A DNA stretch of 64,000 nt from Candidatus Polarisedimenticolia bacterium (GTDB lineage Bacteria; Acidobacteriota; Polarisedimenticolia; Gp22-AA2), in the NCBI GenBank assembly GCA_036001465.1, contig DASYUH010000041.1:47024-111023 (forward strand), read 5' to 3'. A model generated the notes under the pieces. That model saw only the letters and a list, made by a program, of their open reading frames with translations, made no database searches and had not been told where the DNA came from. Below, piece by piece: positions 1 to 11,717 of this stretch. The number at the start of each line of letters is the position of its first letter. Position 1 is the first letter of the stretch. A program made the translations under genes and the position numbers.

Positions 1-3000
1 CGTTCACATTCGCCGGGGTTTCGGCCTGCGCGGCCCCCTTCGCCACGAGCGGGATCAGCGCGGCGATGCCGCCGGTGCCGGTGGATGTGGTCACACCCGC
101 ACCGGTCCATTTGAACCAGGTCTCCACCGTGAAGGTCGCCGCCCCCAGGCTGCCGGTCCCGGCGGACGGTCCCATGGTCACGTAATCGTCCGTCCCGTCG
201 AAGCTCAGCGCCGCGACGTTGGCGCTGACGCACTCGTCCGCCGTGCAGCCGTCGGAGTCGTTGCAGTCCGCGCCGGTCGCGCAGACCAGGTTCACGTTGC
301 TGCAGGTGCCGGCCGAGCAGGAGTCCGCCGTTGCGGGGTTTCCGTCATCGCAATCCGCGGCGGTCGTGCAGCAGCCCGGGGTCGGGTTGTACGGGTTCTG
401 GCAGGATCCCGACACGCACTGATCCGTGCCGGTGCACGCGTTGCCGTCGTCGCAGCTCAGCGTCCCGGCGCAGACCCCGTTCGTGCAGATGTCGTCGTTC
501 GTGCAGCCGTCGCCGTCATTGCAGGCGCCGCCGTCGTTGGCGGGGATGTGCAGGCAGCTCCCGCCGGTGCAGCTGTCGGCCGTGCACGGATTGCCGTCGT
601 CGCAGCTCAACGGCAGGTACAGGCAGGCGCCGCCCACCGCCGGCCGGTCCGAGGAGTCGAAGACAGGGCTGCCGACGAGGGTGCCGTTCTCCGCCGGGCT
701 CGTCGAATCGGTCGCCGTCGAGTCGTCGAACCCGTAATGCGCGATCAGATTGGCTGCGGTGGCGATCAGCTCGTCCCGGGCGTCCGCGATCTCGGGGGCG
801 GACCGCTCGACGTTCCACACGCGCACCTCGTCGATCTTCCCCTGGTAGCGTCCGTTCACGCCGCCGGTCGAGGTCAGCGACGTGCCGATGCCGAAATGCT
901 GGATGCTGTTCGGCTCGGGTGTCGCGCCCGGAGTGGTGGTGCAATTGGGCGCCACACAGGTCGTGCAGGTCGTGTTGTCGGTGGTCAATGTCTGGGCCAC
1001 GCCGTCCAGGTAGAGGCGCCAGCCGTTCGCCGGGCTGTAGGTGGCCGCCACATGATGCCAGCCGGTGGCCGGGACGTTGCCGGTCGAGCAGACGGCGTGG
1101 TTCAGCCCGGTCGCCGCGTCCTCGAAGTCGGCCGCCAGCCTCCGGTTCGATCCTTCGACGTCCAGGCCCAGGAAGTAGTTCATGTTGACGTTGGCCGGTG
1201 TCTCCGCCTGGGGCGCCCCCTTGGCGACCAGCGGAATGGCGCTGGCGAGACCCTGGGTGCCGGTCGAGATGCCGGTCCCGCTGGTCCCGTTGATCCACGC
1301 CTCGATCGAGAACGCGGGCGAGGCATTGAGTCCGGCGGCGGCGCCCATGGTCACGTGGTCGTCCACGCCGTCGAGAACGAGGGAGCGGAGGTTCGCCGCG
1401 GTGCAGCTGTCGGTCGTGCAGGCATCGCCGTCGCTGCAGTCGGGGTTCGCCAGGCACGCCGTATTCACGTTGCTGCAGGTCCCCGCCGAACAGGTGTCGG
1501 TCGTGGTCGCGATGCCGTCGTCGCAGTCCGCGGGGCTCGCGCAGCAACCGGCGAACGGGGTGTACGGGTTCTGGCAGACGCCCCCGACGCAGGCATCGGG
1601 CCCCGTGCAGGACCGGCCGTCGTTGCAGTCGATGGGCGTGTTCTCGCAGGAGTGGCCCGACAGATTGCAGGCGTCGTTGGTGCACGGGTCGGCGTCGTCG
1701 CACTCGGCGTTCGTCCCGCAGCAGTCGGCGATCGGCGAGTGGAGGCACGATCCGCCGTTGCAGGTGTCCGTCGTGCAGAAGATGGCATCATCACACTCGG
1801 CATTCGTGGAGCACGAGGCGGTGAACGTCCACAGGGGCCCCGTGGTCGTCAGCTCGCCGTCCGAGACCTCCGCGAACCATTCATACTCCTGCCCCGTCTC
1901 GCGCCCCGGCCACGCGGCGCACGCCCGCCCGCCGCTCGCCACGCCGGACGCCGTCCCGATGGTGGCGAACGGCGTGCCGCTGTCCATGTCGTAGCCCAGG
2001 ACGAAATCGTTCTGCGCCGTCCCCGCCGTGTTGTCGGCGTGGTTGTTGATGAACTGACCGAGGGTCGGAGAGTAGGTCTGCACGTGGAACGTGTCGCTCG
2101 CCGGCGAGAAGGTCATGATCCGGAGCCACCCGTTCCCGCCGTTGGGGCGGGACTGGTAGTCCGACAGGAGCGAGTGGATCGGGTGCCCGTCGTCGGCCAG
2201 GTCGGTGCGACGGTTCGCCTGGTCCAGGTGGCCGGCCAGCATCAGGAAGACGTTGGGCAGGTCCTTGATGGCGTTGAAGGTCGCCTGGCCCTGGTTCGAG
2301 AACGTCCCGTTGGTGTTCAACAGGTAATGGGAGGTGATGATCGCCCGCCGGTTGCTGTAGGTCGTGCTCAGGAGGGTGTGCACCCAGTTCAGCACCGCCT
2401 GCCGGGTCGGATTGTCCACGTCGTCCCACTCCAGGTGGAACGCGATGAAGTTCATCCCGCTGGCGCTGAACAGCTCGAAGTGGTTGTCCATGCTGTCGGA
2501 GTACTGCGCGGGGACCCCGAAGTCGTAGTGGCCTCCGAAATACCCCCGGCCCTGGAACCGGAAGGCCCCGAACGTCCGGTTGTAGTACTGCGTGGTGCCT
2601 CCGAACGTCCCCCCCGCGCCGCCGAACGCCGTTCCCTCGTCCGCGCCGGACCGGGCGGTCGCGAAGGGAGTCTGGTCGTGGTTGCCGACGGCGATCCCGT
2701 ACGGGATGCCATGCGCGAGCCCGGTCGTGAACGAGTCCTCGAGGAGGCTGAACGCCGAGTTGGCGGTGGTCCACTGCGACGGGATGTTGTTGCCGTCGTT
2801 GGTGCAGTCGCCGAGCTGGGTCACGAAGGCGATGTTCCGGCTCAGGAGGTTGTCGACGATCCACTGCGTCTGGGCGCTGAAGGTCGCCGGGTAGCTCTGC
2901 GCGTAGTACTGGGTGTCCGGGAGCGCGATGAGGGTGAAGTCCTGCGGCGCGGGTTGCCCGGTGGGGCGCCCCTTGAAGGTCACCGTGAGCTGGCCGCCAT

Positions 3001-3883
3001 CCGGGTCGCTCGCGTCCACGCACAGCGTGGGGCTGGCCGAGACGCCCGTGGAGCCGGTTGCCGGGGACTCGTTGGAAGGCGGATTGGGCGAACGGTCGGT
3101 CGTGAAGGTCACCGCCAGGCGCGGCCGGTTCGCGACCGTCGCCGCCTCGGACGAGTCGAACCCCCAGCCATCGGTGCCGCCGGGCAGGAGCGCCCAGCCG
3201 AGGTTGCTCCCGCCGGCGGACCAGGCGGCCAGGCTCGCGGTCACCCCGATCGAGAAGGGTCCGGTGGCGCTCGAGGCGCCGCTCACGTCGGCCGTCGCGA
3301 CGGCCTCGATCCCGTTCGCCTGCACGCCGCCGACCAGCGAGTTCCAGGTGCTCGTGGCGCTCCAGCTCTGGATCATGCGATGGAACGCGGCGGCATTGGC
3401 GCTGACGTTGCTCACATTGACCGTGAGAGTGGCCGAAAGGATCGTGGCGCCCGGAGGAACCTGACCCGCCCCGTTTCCGATGATGCCGTCGAAGCGGATC
3501 AGGACGTGCCGCAGCGGGCTGCCATCCACGGTGATCGTCGTCGCCGCCGAGTTGTCCGCATCCGGGGTGTCGAAGGCGATCAAGGTGTCGACGGTCCCCG
3601 CGTATCCGTCCACCCCCTGCTGGAAGGTGAGGGTCGAGGAGCTCATCGCCGGGCTGATCCCCTGCGGGTCGACCTGAGTCGCCGTCGATCCAGGGGTCGC
3701 ATGGGTGACCGACGGGAAGGCCTCTCGCCGAATCACCTGAGCCACGGAAGTCAGGGTCTGGGCATGGATCGTCAGGATGACGAGTGCCGGGAGTATGAGG
3801 GCGAGGGGAAAAAATATTGCGGTGAGGTTTCGACGAGAGCGAAGCCAGGGCATCCTAAGCAAGGCGGCTAGTCTGACGGGCAT
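1..3883 (-). CDS. Giant secreted calcineurin-type phosphoesterase with Cys-rich and LamG domains (3' end outside window)
   Basis: The visible 1294 residues start at the ATG at 3883, which follows a good Shine-Dalgarno (GGAGGG, six bases before), and run off the left edge. Residues 1-40 hold a basic stretch and a hydrophobic signal segment ending near AQT. Next comes a DNRLRE-like beta domain (about 60-270). A metallophosphoesterase follows (about 313-565) with LPDTQ, LGDCTND, VGNHD, SHY and LAGHLD, the dinuclear-metal motifs of calcineurin-like enzymes. Beyond about residue 695 there are CDDGxxCT-type cysteine-rich repeats, a LamG/jellyroll domain (about 830-1038), more repeats, and a second LamG cut by the edge. 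It is probably an exported or surface phosphoesterase with adhesion or sugar-binding modules; the substrate is unknown. The gene is followed upstream by a poor region, so it seems to be transcribed alone. Family assignment of the enzyme domain is firm; its role is inference. Confidence 0.85.
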   Translation of the reverse strand, partial: MPVRLAALLRMPWLRSRRNLTAIFFPLALILPALVILTIHAQTLTSVAQVIRREAFPSVTHATPGSTATQVDPQGISPAMSSSTLTFQQGVDGYAGTVDTLIAFDTPDADNSAATTITVDGSPLRHVLIRFDGIIGNGAGQVPPGATILSATLTVNVSNVSANAAAFHRMIQSWSATSTWNSLVGGVQANGIEAVATADVSGASSATGPFSIGVTASLAAWSAGGSNLGWALLPGGTDGWGFDSSEAATVANRPRLAVTFTTDRSPNPPSNESPATGSTGVSASPTLCVDASDPDGGQLTVTFKGRPTGQPAPQDFTLIALPDTQYYAQSYPATFSAQTQWIVDNLLSRNIAFVTQLGDCTNDGNNIPSQWTTANSAFSLLEDSFTTGLAHGIPYGIAVGNHDQTPFATARSGADEGTAFGGAGGTFGGTTQYYNRTFGAFRFQGRGYFGGHYDFGVPAQYSDSMDNHFELFSASGMNFIAFHLEWDDVDNPTRQAVLNWVHTLLSTTYSNRRAIITSHYLLNTNGTFSNQGQATFNAIKDLPNVFLMLAGHLDQANRRTDLADDGHPIHSLLSDYQSRPNGGNGWLRIMTFSPASDTFHVQTYSPTLGQFINNHADNTAGTAQNDFVLGYDMDSGTPFATIGTASGVASGGRACAAWPGRETGQEYEWFAEVSDGELTTTGPLWTFTASCSTNAECDDAIFCTTDTCNGGSCLHSPIADCCGTNAECDDADPCTNDACNLSGHSCENTPIDCNDGRSCTGPDACVGGVCQNPYTPFAGCCASPADCDDGIATTTDTCSAGTCSNVNTACLANPDCSDGDACTTDSCTAANLRSLVLDGVDDHVTMGAAAGLNASPAFSIEAWINGTSGTGISTGTQGLASAIPLVAKGAPQAETPANVNMNYFLGLDVEGSNRRLAADFEDAATGLNHAVCSTGNVPATGWHHVAATYSPANGWRLYLDGVAQTLTTDNTTCTTCVAPNCTTTPGATPEPNSIQHFGIGTSLTSTGGVNGRYQGKIDEVRVWNVERSAPEIADARDELIATAANLIAHYGFDDSTATDSTSPAENGTLVGSPVFDSSDRPAVGGACLYLPLSCDDGNPCTADSCTGGSCLHIPANDGGACNDGDGCTNDDICTNGVCAGTLSCDDGNACTGTDQCVSGSCQNPYNPTPGCCTTAADCDDGNPATADSCSAGTCSNVNLVCATGADCNDSDGCTADECVSANVAALSFDGTDDYVTMGPSAGTGSLGAATFTVETWFKWTGAGVTTSTGTGGIAALIPLVAKGAAQAETPANVN

Positions 3884-4159
3884 CAGAGTCCCTCCAGCAA
3901 GGATTCCGTGTTGACGCAGGGAGTTGTGCTGGTATTTTGAGGCCTTGCCAGGGTTTGACCACTGATAGCGTGACCTCCAGCTGGCAGGCTGAGCTGAGTG
4001 GACCGGCCTAAGCTCCAGCCCCTCGAACCAGAGCCCTGCCTCGGCTCCCGCCTGCGGCCGGGCCCATTTCCAGCACAAGAGTGTGACGGAACAAGAGTGC
4101 CCTCTAGTTACGGCAAAGAATCGCCCCTGTCAAGCGGAATATCCGGGCCGAGAGGACTC

Positions 4160-4260
4160 CGGACCAGGATGGCGTCATGGGCAGTCGATCGCTACAACGT
4201 CACGAGTGAGAGCGATCTCCGCGACGCAATGAAGAGAACCCAGGCCTACTTGAACTCAAG
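4160..4260 (+). pseudogene. Remnant of a tyrosine-recombinase (integrase) C-terminus
   Basis: Within a plus-strand frame, the segment around 4184-4252 reads VDRYNVTSESDLRDAM followed by KRTQAYL. This matches the end of phage-type tyrosine recombinases, where a (F)DRYN segment with the nucleophilic tyrosine is followed by a helix of the type SExDLRxAxxRTQxYL. Nothing upstream in this frame carries the catalytic Arg-His-Arg residues, so only the tail survives. It lies about 310 bases from the 3' end of the initiator tRNA gene, a typical integration site. I infer a decayed integrated element. A chance resemblance of a short segment is the alternative. Confidence 0.5.
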
Positions 4261-4523
4261 AGCCATCTCCGACCATGAGGGACTCGGACCGTGGCGGATT
4301 GCCTATCGTCACCCGCAGGGTGTCGAGGGCCTTGTTGATCCTTTTCTACCTTGTATGGCATCGAGGCCGTGAGGTCATGGCGACGCCCGGGCAGTACACA
4401 CCATCGACGCGGAGGCGAGGAAGCCGCTCACGGTTGTCGGCGATGAGCACTCTCCTCAGGTGGGTTCACAAATCATGGGGATCGCCGAGAATTCACGAGG
4501 AAGTCGGAGACTGCTCGGACAGA

Positions 4524-4553
4524 CGAAAGGGGTGGCCATGACCACCCCTTTCG
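4524..4553 (-). terminator. Hairpin downstream of tRNA-fMet
   Basis: A perfect 12-bp inverted repeat (CGAAAGGGGTGG against its complement) with a six-base loop lies 17 bases beyond the CCA end of the tRNA. There is only a weak T-rich run beyond it, so it may be a terminator or a processing/stabilising hairpin. Confidence 0.55.
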
Positions 4554-4569
4554 CAACTTCATGAGTACT

Positions 4570-4646
<77 letters not shown>

Positions 4647-4684
4647 TCAGGAGGGCGCATTATAGGCAGCGGGCTCCCGGGCTG

Positions 4685-7735
<3,051 letters not shown>

Positions 7736-7785
7736 GCGGACACTCCCGCGGCCAGACAGGATTTCCGCCGCGCGGGGCCCTTTGC

Positions 7786-7814
7786 TTGACTCTCCCCGGT
7801 CGCGGCTCCATAAT
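7786..7814 (+). promoter_or_regulatory. Sigma-70-type promoter of cutA
   Basis: TTGACT (7786-7791), a 17-base spacer and CATAAT (7809-7814). Start of transcription would fall at about 7820-7822, on or next to the GTG codon of cutA, predicting a leaderless mRNA. Confidence 0.7.
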
Positions 7815-7821
7815 TCACGGC

Positions 7822-8163
7822 GTGAGCGAACCGTCCGTCATCCTCGTGTTCTGCACCGCATCGACCGAAAAAGAGGCCGTCGAGATCGCGCAGACCCTGG
7901 TCGAGCGCGAGGAGGCGGCGTGCGTGAACGTGGTGCCGATGATCCGCTCGGTGTATCGCTGGAAGGGAAAGATCTCCTCCGAAACCGAGCAGCTCCTGCT
8001 CATCAAGACGACGCAGGCGCTCCTCGAGGACGTCAAGAAGACGGTGAAGGAACTGCACTCCTACGAGCTCCCGGAGATCATCGCGGTTTCGGTCGATGAC
8101 GGCGACAAGAACGCCCTGGGCTGGATCGCCAGCGTGGTCAAGGGAGGCCGGGAGAATTACTGA
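7822..8163 (+). CDS. cutA: CutA divalent-cation tolerance protein
   Basis: A 113-residue trimeric, ferredoxin-like-fold protein of the CutA1 family, linked to divalent metal tolerance, with no firm biochemical role. FCTASTEKEA, the strand CVNVVPMIRSVYRWKGKI, EELLLIKT-like EQLLLIKTT and HSYELPEIIAVSV are all typical. Length fits the family (about 105-115). An in-frame TTG at 7786 exists but sits inside the promoter -35 box, so I chose GTG 7822. No Shine-Dalgarno precedes it, in keeping with a leaderless message. The 3' end overlaps the convergent gene at 8157 by seven bases. Confidence 0.92.
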   Translation: MSEPSVILVFCTASTEKEAVEIAQTLVEREEAACVNVVPMIRSVYRWKGKISSETEQLLLIKTTQALLEDVKKTVKELHSYELPEIIAVSVDDGDKNALGWIASVVKGGRENY

Positions 8164-8699
8164 CCCGGAGCATCGCCGGCCGGGGTCTTGGCCGCCTCGG
8201 GGGTCGGCGCCGGCGCCGGCGGGATGTTGAGCCGCTCGAACGCCTTCTGGAAGCTCTCCTCCATCGTCAGCTTCTGTCCCTCGGCCGTCATGTAAATCCG
8301 CTCCATCTCCTTCAGGTACACCGCTGGCGAGCGCCGCGGAGAATTGTCGTTCACGAAACGGACCACCACGCCCAGCCGTTCCTGCGGCGAGCGGCCGGCG
8401 GCAGCCAGGTCGGCCCGGAGCTTCCGCGTGGTCGCGCCGAGTGTGGTGACCGATCCCTCGACGTAGGTCTGGCGCTCGCGCGCCGTCATCTTCTGCCAGC
8501 GGGGGAAATCCAGCGTGGCCGGCAGGGGACCCAGCGGGGAGGCCGGCGGCGCCGACGGCGCCACGGGGGGCGGCGTCGGTGACGCGGCGGGCTGTTCCGA
8601 CGCGGGCGGGTTCTCGATGAGGGGCGGCTCGTCCTGCGCGAAGGCGGGCAGGATGGCCGCCGCGAGAATCGTGGCCAGGGCCAGAACAGGTCGTCTCAT
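8157..8699 (-). CDS. Uncharacterised exported protein, Pro-rich linker
   Basis: A 180-residue protein with a clear signal peptide (MRRPVLALATILAAAILPAFA). A Pro/Ala-rich linker follows (about 28-65), then a helical domain (about 70-165) containing RWQKMTARERQTYVEG and a Pro/Ala tail. The start ATG at 8699 has an excellent GGAGGAGAG site, and the longer frame upstream lacks one. I recognise no family. Its stop overlaps the stop region of convergent cutA. Probably periplasmic; function unknown. Confidence 0.75.
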   Translation of the reverse strand: MRRPVLALATILAAAILPAFAQDEPPLIENPPASEQPAASPTPPPVAPSAPPASPLGPLPATLDFPRWQKMTARERQTYVEGSVTTLGATTRKLRADLAAAGRSPQERLGVVVRFVNDNSPRRSPAVYLKEMERIYMTAEGQKLTMEESFQKAFERLNIPPAPAPTPEAAKTPAGDAPGQ

Positions 8700-8786
8700 G
8701 GTCTCTCTCCTCCGGACCGGCGCGGGCCGGCGGCACATTCTAGCGGCGCCCGGGCCCGCCAGCAAGAGCGTTGCCCGGGCAGGCTC

Positions 8787-9926
8787 CTAGACCGCCGCAA
8801 GCCCCTTCTCGATGTCGGCCAGGATGTCCTCGACGTCCTCGCAGCCGACAGAGATGCGGACGAGGGAGTCGGTCAGCCCCAGCTTGCGCCGCTCGTCCCC
8901 TGGCACCGAGGCGTGCGTCATCGTGCTCGGCTGGCAGATCAGGGTCTCGATCCCGCCGAGGCTCTCCGCCAGGGCGCAGAGCCGCAGCGGCGCGAAGAAC
9001 CGCAGGGCGGCCTCGTCCGTTTTCAGATAGAAGGAGATCATGCCGCCCGAGCCGCGGGTCTGCCGGCGCGCCAGGTCGTGCTGCGGGTGGGACGGCAGCC
9101 CCGGGTAGAGGACGCGCGCCACCCCCTGGTGCCCCTCGAGGTAGCGGGCCACCTTCGATCCGTTCTCGTCGTGCGCCCGCATGCGCAGCGGCAGCGTCTT
9201 CAGCCCGCGCAGCACGAGCCAGGAGTCGAAGGGGGACAGGATCGCGCCCACCGAGTTCTGGACGAACTGGATCCGCTCGGCATGCTCGGGGCGCGCCAGG
9301 ATGACCGCCCCGCCGACGCTGTCGGAGTGGCCGTTGAGGTATTTCGTCGTGCTGTGGACCACGATGTCGGCCCCGAGATCGAGGGGCCTCTGGAAGGCCG
9401 GCGTCAGGAACGTGTTGTCGACGACCGAGATCAGCCGCCGGGCTCGGCAGAGCGCGGCCACCTGCGCGATGTCGGTCAGGATCATGATCGGATTGGTGGG
9501 AGTCTCGACGTACACCATGCGCGTGCCCGGGCGCAGGGCCGCTTCGATGTTCTCGATGCGGGAGGTATCGACGTACGTGAAGGACAGCCCGTAGTCCTCG
9601 AGCACGCGCGCGAAGAGGCGGTACGTGCCGCCGTAGACGTTGTGGCTGACCACGACGTGGTCGCCCGATTTGAGCAGGGTCATGACGGCGCTGATCGCCG
9701 CCATGCCCGAGGCGAAGGCGAAGCAGGCGAGGCCTCCCTCGAGCACCTTGAGGTTCTCCTCGAGCGCGGAGCGCGTCGGATTGATGGTGCGCGCGTAGTC
9801 GAATCCGGTGCTCTTGCCGGGCGACTCGTAGACGTACGTCGAGGTCTGGTAGATCGGGGTCATGACCGATCCCGTCGTCGGATCCGGGCGGACCCCGGCG
9901 TGTATCGCGTCGGTTCTGAATCCCAT
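8787..9926 (-). CDS. Cystathionine gamma-synthase/gamma-lyase family PLP enzyme
   Basis: A 379-residue Cys/Met-metabolism PLP enzyme. Visible signatures are TPIYQTSTYV, YARTINPTR, ASGMAAISAV and VETPTNPIM. The PLP-lysine segment is STTKYLNGHSDSVGG (Lys near 195), and the C-terminal RISVGCED gives the substrate-binding arginine. It overlaps the upstream cysteine/cystathionine synthase gene by one base (TGATG). That pairing is like mccA-mccB of reverse transsulfuration, so gamma-lyase is a good guess, but gamma-synthase or O-acetylhomoserine sulfhydrylase activity cannot be excluded. Confidence 0.9.
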   Translation of the reverse strand: MGFRTDAIHAGVRPDPTTGSVMTPIYQTSTYVYESPGKSTGFDYARTINPTRSALEENLKVLEGGLACFAFASGMAAISAVMTLLKSGDHVVVSHNVYGGTYRLFARVLEDYGLSFTYVDTSRIENIEAALRPGTRMVYVETPTNPIMILTDIAQVAALCRARRLISVVDNTFLTPAFQRPLDLGADIVVHSTTKYLNGHSDSVGGAVILARPEHAERIQFVQNSVGAILSPFDSWLVLRGLKTLPLRMRAHDENGSKVARYLEGHQGVARVLYPGLPSHPQHDLARRQTRGSGGMISFYLKTDEAALRFFAPLRLCALAESLGGIETLICQPSTMTHASVPGDERRKLGLTDSLVRISVGCEDVEDILADIEKGLAAV

Positions 9927-10858
9927 CAGCGCACCTCGTCGAAAAGACCCTGGCTCAGGTAGCGTTCGGCGATGTCGGTGAACAGCGTCACGATCCGGCG
10001 TCCCGCCCCGAGCCGTTCCGCCACGCGCCCGGCCGCGAAGGCCGCGGCGCCCGAGGAGCCGCCCACCAGGACTCCCTCGCGGCGCGCCAGGAGCGCCGCC
10101 GTCGCGAACGCGTCGCGATCGGTGACCGCCACGACCTCGTCGACGAGATCGCGGTCGAGGGTCCTGGGGACGAACGAGTTTCCGATCCCCTCCACCTTGT
10201 GCGGCGCCGCCTGGCCGCCCCCCAGGACCGATCCCTCCGATTCCACCAGGATCGCCTGCACGCCCGGATTGCGCTCCTTGACGTAGCGCGCCACCCCCGA
10301 AAAGGTCCCCCCGGTCCCGGCCCCGAGAACGAGCGCGTCGATCTTGCCCTGCATCTGCACCCAGATCTCCCGGGCGGTGGTCCGGTAGTGCATGTCGGGG
10401 TTGGCGCGGTTCTCGAATTGCTGGGGCACGAACGCGCCGGGCGTCGCCGCGGCGATGGCGCGGGCCCGGCTCATGGCCCCGGGCATGCCGTCCGCCGTCG
10501 GGGTGATCTCCAGGGTGGCGCCGAGGGCGGTCATGATCTGCTTCTTCTCGCGGCTGTACTTCTCCGGCACGACCAGGATCACCCGGTAGCCGAGAAGCGC
10601 GCCGGCGAGCGCCAGACCGATGCCGGTGTTGCCGGCCGTCGGCTCGACGATCGTCGAGCCGGGCTTGAGCAGGCCGCGGGCCTCGGCGTCCCGGATCATG
10701 CCGAGAGCCGTGCGGTCCTTGACGCTCCCTCCGGGGTTCATGTTCTCGAGCTTGGCGAAGATGGAGGCGGCGCCGGGGCGATCGAAGGAGCGCAGGTGCA
10801 GGATCGGCGTCTCGCCGATGAGGTCGAGGGCCGATTCAACCACCTGCAGCCTGGACAC
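9926..10858 (-). CDS. Cysteine synthase / cystathionine beta-synthase family enzyme
   Basis: A 310-residue fold-type II PLP enzyme. The PLP lysine is in NPGGSVKDRTA (about residue 45), the substrate loop is EPTAGNTGIG, and the phosphate loop is GAGTGGTFSG near residue 180. It uses O-acetylserine plus sulfide, or serine plus homocysteine. I start it at GTG 10858, right before SRLQVVESALDLIGETP, because the longer frame upstream is antisense shadow of the next gene. No C-terminal CBS domains are present. Tight coupling to the gamma-lyase/synthase gene (TGATG) suggests a transsulfuration operon. Confidence 0.9.
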   Translation of the reverse strand: MSRLQVVESALDLIGETPILHLRSFDRPGAASIFAKLENMNPGGSVKDRTALGMIRDAEARGLLKPGSTIVEPTAGNTGIGLALAGALLGYRVILVVPEKYSREKKQIMTALGATLEITPTADGMPGAMSRARAIAAATPGAFVPQQFENRANPDMHYRTTAREIWVQMQGKIDALVLGAGTGGTFSGVARYVKERNPGVQAILVESEGSVLGGGQAAPHKVEGIGNSFVPRTLDRDLVDEVVAVTDRDAFATAALLARREGVLVGGSSGAAAFAAGRVAERLGAGRRIVTLFTDIAERYLSQGLFDEVR

Positions 10859-10968
10859 GCGTGACCCCCGCCCTGAGGACGGGGGCCATGATAGGAGATG
10901 GGCGCGCCGGGTGTCAAAACCGCGCCGGCGCGCCGCTGCGTCAGCGCCGCGAAGGGGCGGCGCTCCGA

Positions 10969-11661
10969 TCAGGGATGGTCGTGATGCTTCGGCTTGCCGT
11001 GCTCCTGGGACTGCGGCTTCCCCTTGCCGGGCTGGGAGGACCTGGGCTTCCCCTTGGCGGCCTTCGATCTCGGGTACTTGCCGCGGTTCTTCTCGGCGAC
11101 GAAGTGCTCGAAGGTGACCCCCTTGTTGCGCTCGGCGATCAGCGTGTACGGGCTGACGCGTTGCCGCGCGCAGGCGACCTGCAGCTTCGCCAGGCCGACC
11201 ACGTCGCGGTCGCGGATCACCAGGCGCTCGCGCGGGTGCTTCTTCCAGTAGCCCCACGCCTTGCCGTACGGCGGTCCCGGGTCGCGGCTGATGCCGGTGA
11301 ACAGGACCGACGGAGAGATGTTCAGCCGGAACATGATGTCGGACCAGGAGAGGTATTCCAGGCGGAGCCTCAGGATGTCCTCGGGCTTCCGCCTCCCGGC
11401 CCGGGCCAGGAGCAGGATCACCGGGAAGTCGTCCACCGGCGAGGGGCAGCGCTGCACCAGGGACACCGCCACGTCCGGCGGCGGGGCGAAATGGTCGTTG
11501 GTGACGTTCAGGAAGACGCGCTGGTCGTCGCCCAGGCTCATGTTCGCGGTCACGTCGTAGAAGACGGCCGCTCCGGCCTGGGCGGCCGGAATCAGCGCCA
11601 GCGCGGCGGCAACGACGCCGGCGCCGGCCAGGCGGCGGGTCGCGAAGAATCGGGATCGCAT
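10969..11661 (-). CDS. Uncharacterised exported protein with basic GKP-rich tail
   Basis: A 230-residue protein with a signal peptide ending around AQAGAA, a start at ATG 11661 and a GGAGGG site. The core (about 32-185) holds LARAGRRKPEDILRLRLEY, YGKAWGYWKKHP and VGLAKLQVACARQRVSPYTL, a pattern I cannot link to a named family. The last 45 residues are Lys/Gly/Pro/His-rich and end KPKHHDHP, a disordered and possibly metal- or polyanion-binding tail. It is followed on the same strand by cysK-like/metB-like genes about 110 bases on, probably a separate unit. Confidence 0.75.
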   Translation of the reverse strand: MRSRFFATRRLAGAGVVAAALALIPAAQAGAAVFYDVTANMSLGDDQRVFLNVTNDHFAPPPDVAVSLVQRCPSPVDDFPVILLLARAGRRKPEDILRLRLEYLSWSDIMFRLNISPSVLFTGISRDPGPPYGKAWGYWKKHPRERLVIRDRDVVGLAKLQVACARQRVSPYTLIAERNKGVTFEHFVAEKNRGKYPRSKAAKGKPRSSQPGKGKPQSQEHGKPKHHDHP

Positions 11662-11717
11662 CGACTTCCCTCCACGGTTAGGGCCCGGGACAACATAGGG
11701 CGTGGCGCCCCCGCGGG

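Larger units (their letters stand above)
3884..4569. other. Gene-poor gap between the phosphoesterase gene and tRNA-fMet
   Basis: No intact gene is supported in these 686 bases. Two overlapping short plus-strand open frames (3998-4372 and 4275-4541) are present, without convincing ribosome sites. The first contains a stretch that looks like the C-terminus of a tyrosine recombinase (listed separately). The second contains WGSPRIH near 4476-4496, faintly like rve-type transposases, but nothing around it supports that. The promoter of the phosphoesterase gene should lie just above 3883, but I see no clear hexamers. The right end carries the hairpin behind tRNA-fMet. Confidence 0.5.

Noticed and set aside
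1380..1800. Repetitive DNA that might suggest a CRISPR array
   Set aside because: The periodicity comes from in-frame CDDGxxCT protein repeats; units are unequal and there are no spacers.
548..3871. 1107-residue plus-strand open frame
   Set aside because: Antisense to the phosphoesterase-LamG gene; Arg/Val/Asp-rich low-complexity text with no domain, while the minus frame has clear domains and a ribosome site.
4275..4541. 88-residue plus frame with WGSPRIH, like rve transposases
   Set aside because: Only seven residues resemble the WGxPRIH element; no catalytic residues or repeats nearby. Not enough for an IS remnant.
9926..11257. 443-residue minus frame for cysteine synthase
   Set aside because: The first 133 codons are an out-of-frame reading of the exported protein gene at 10969-11661 and its spacer; the real start is GTG 10858.
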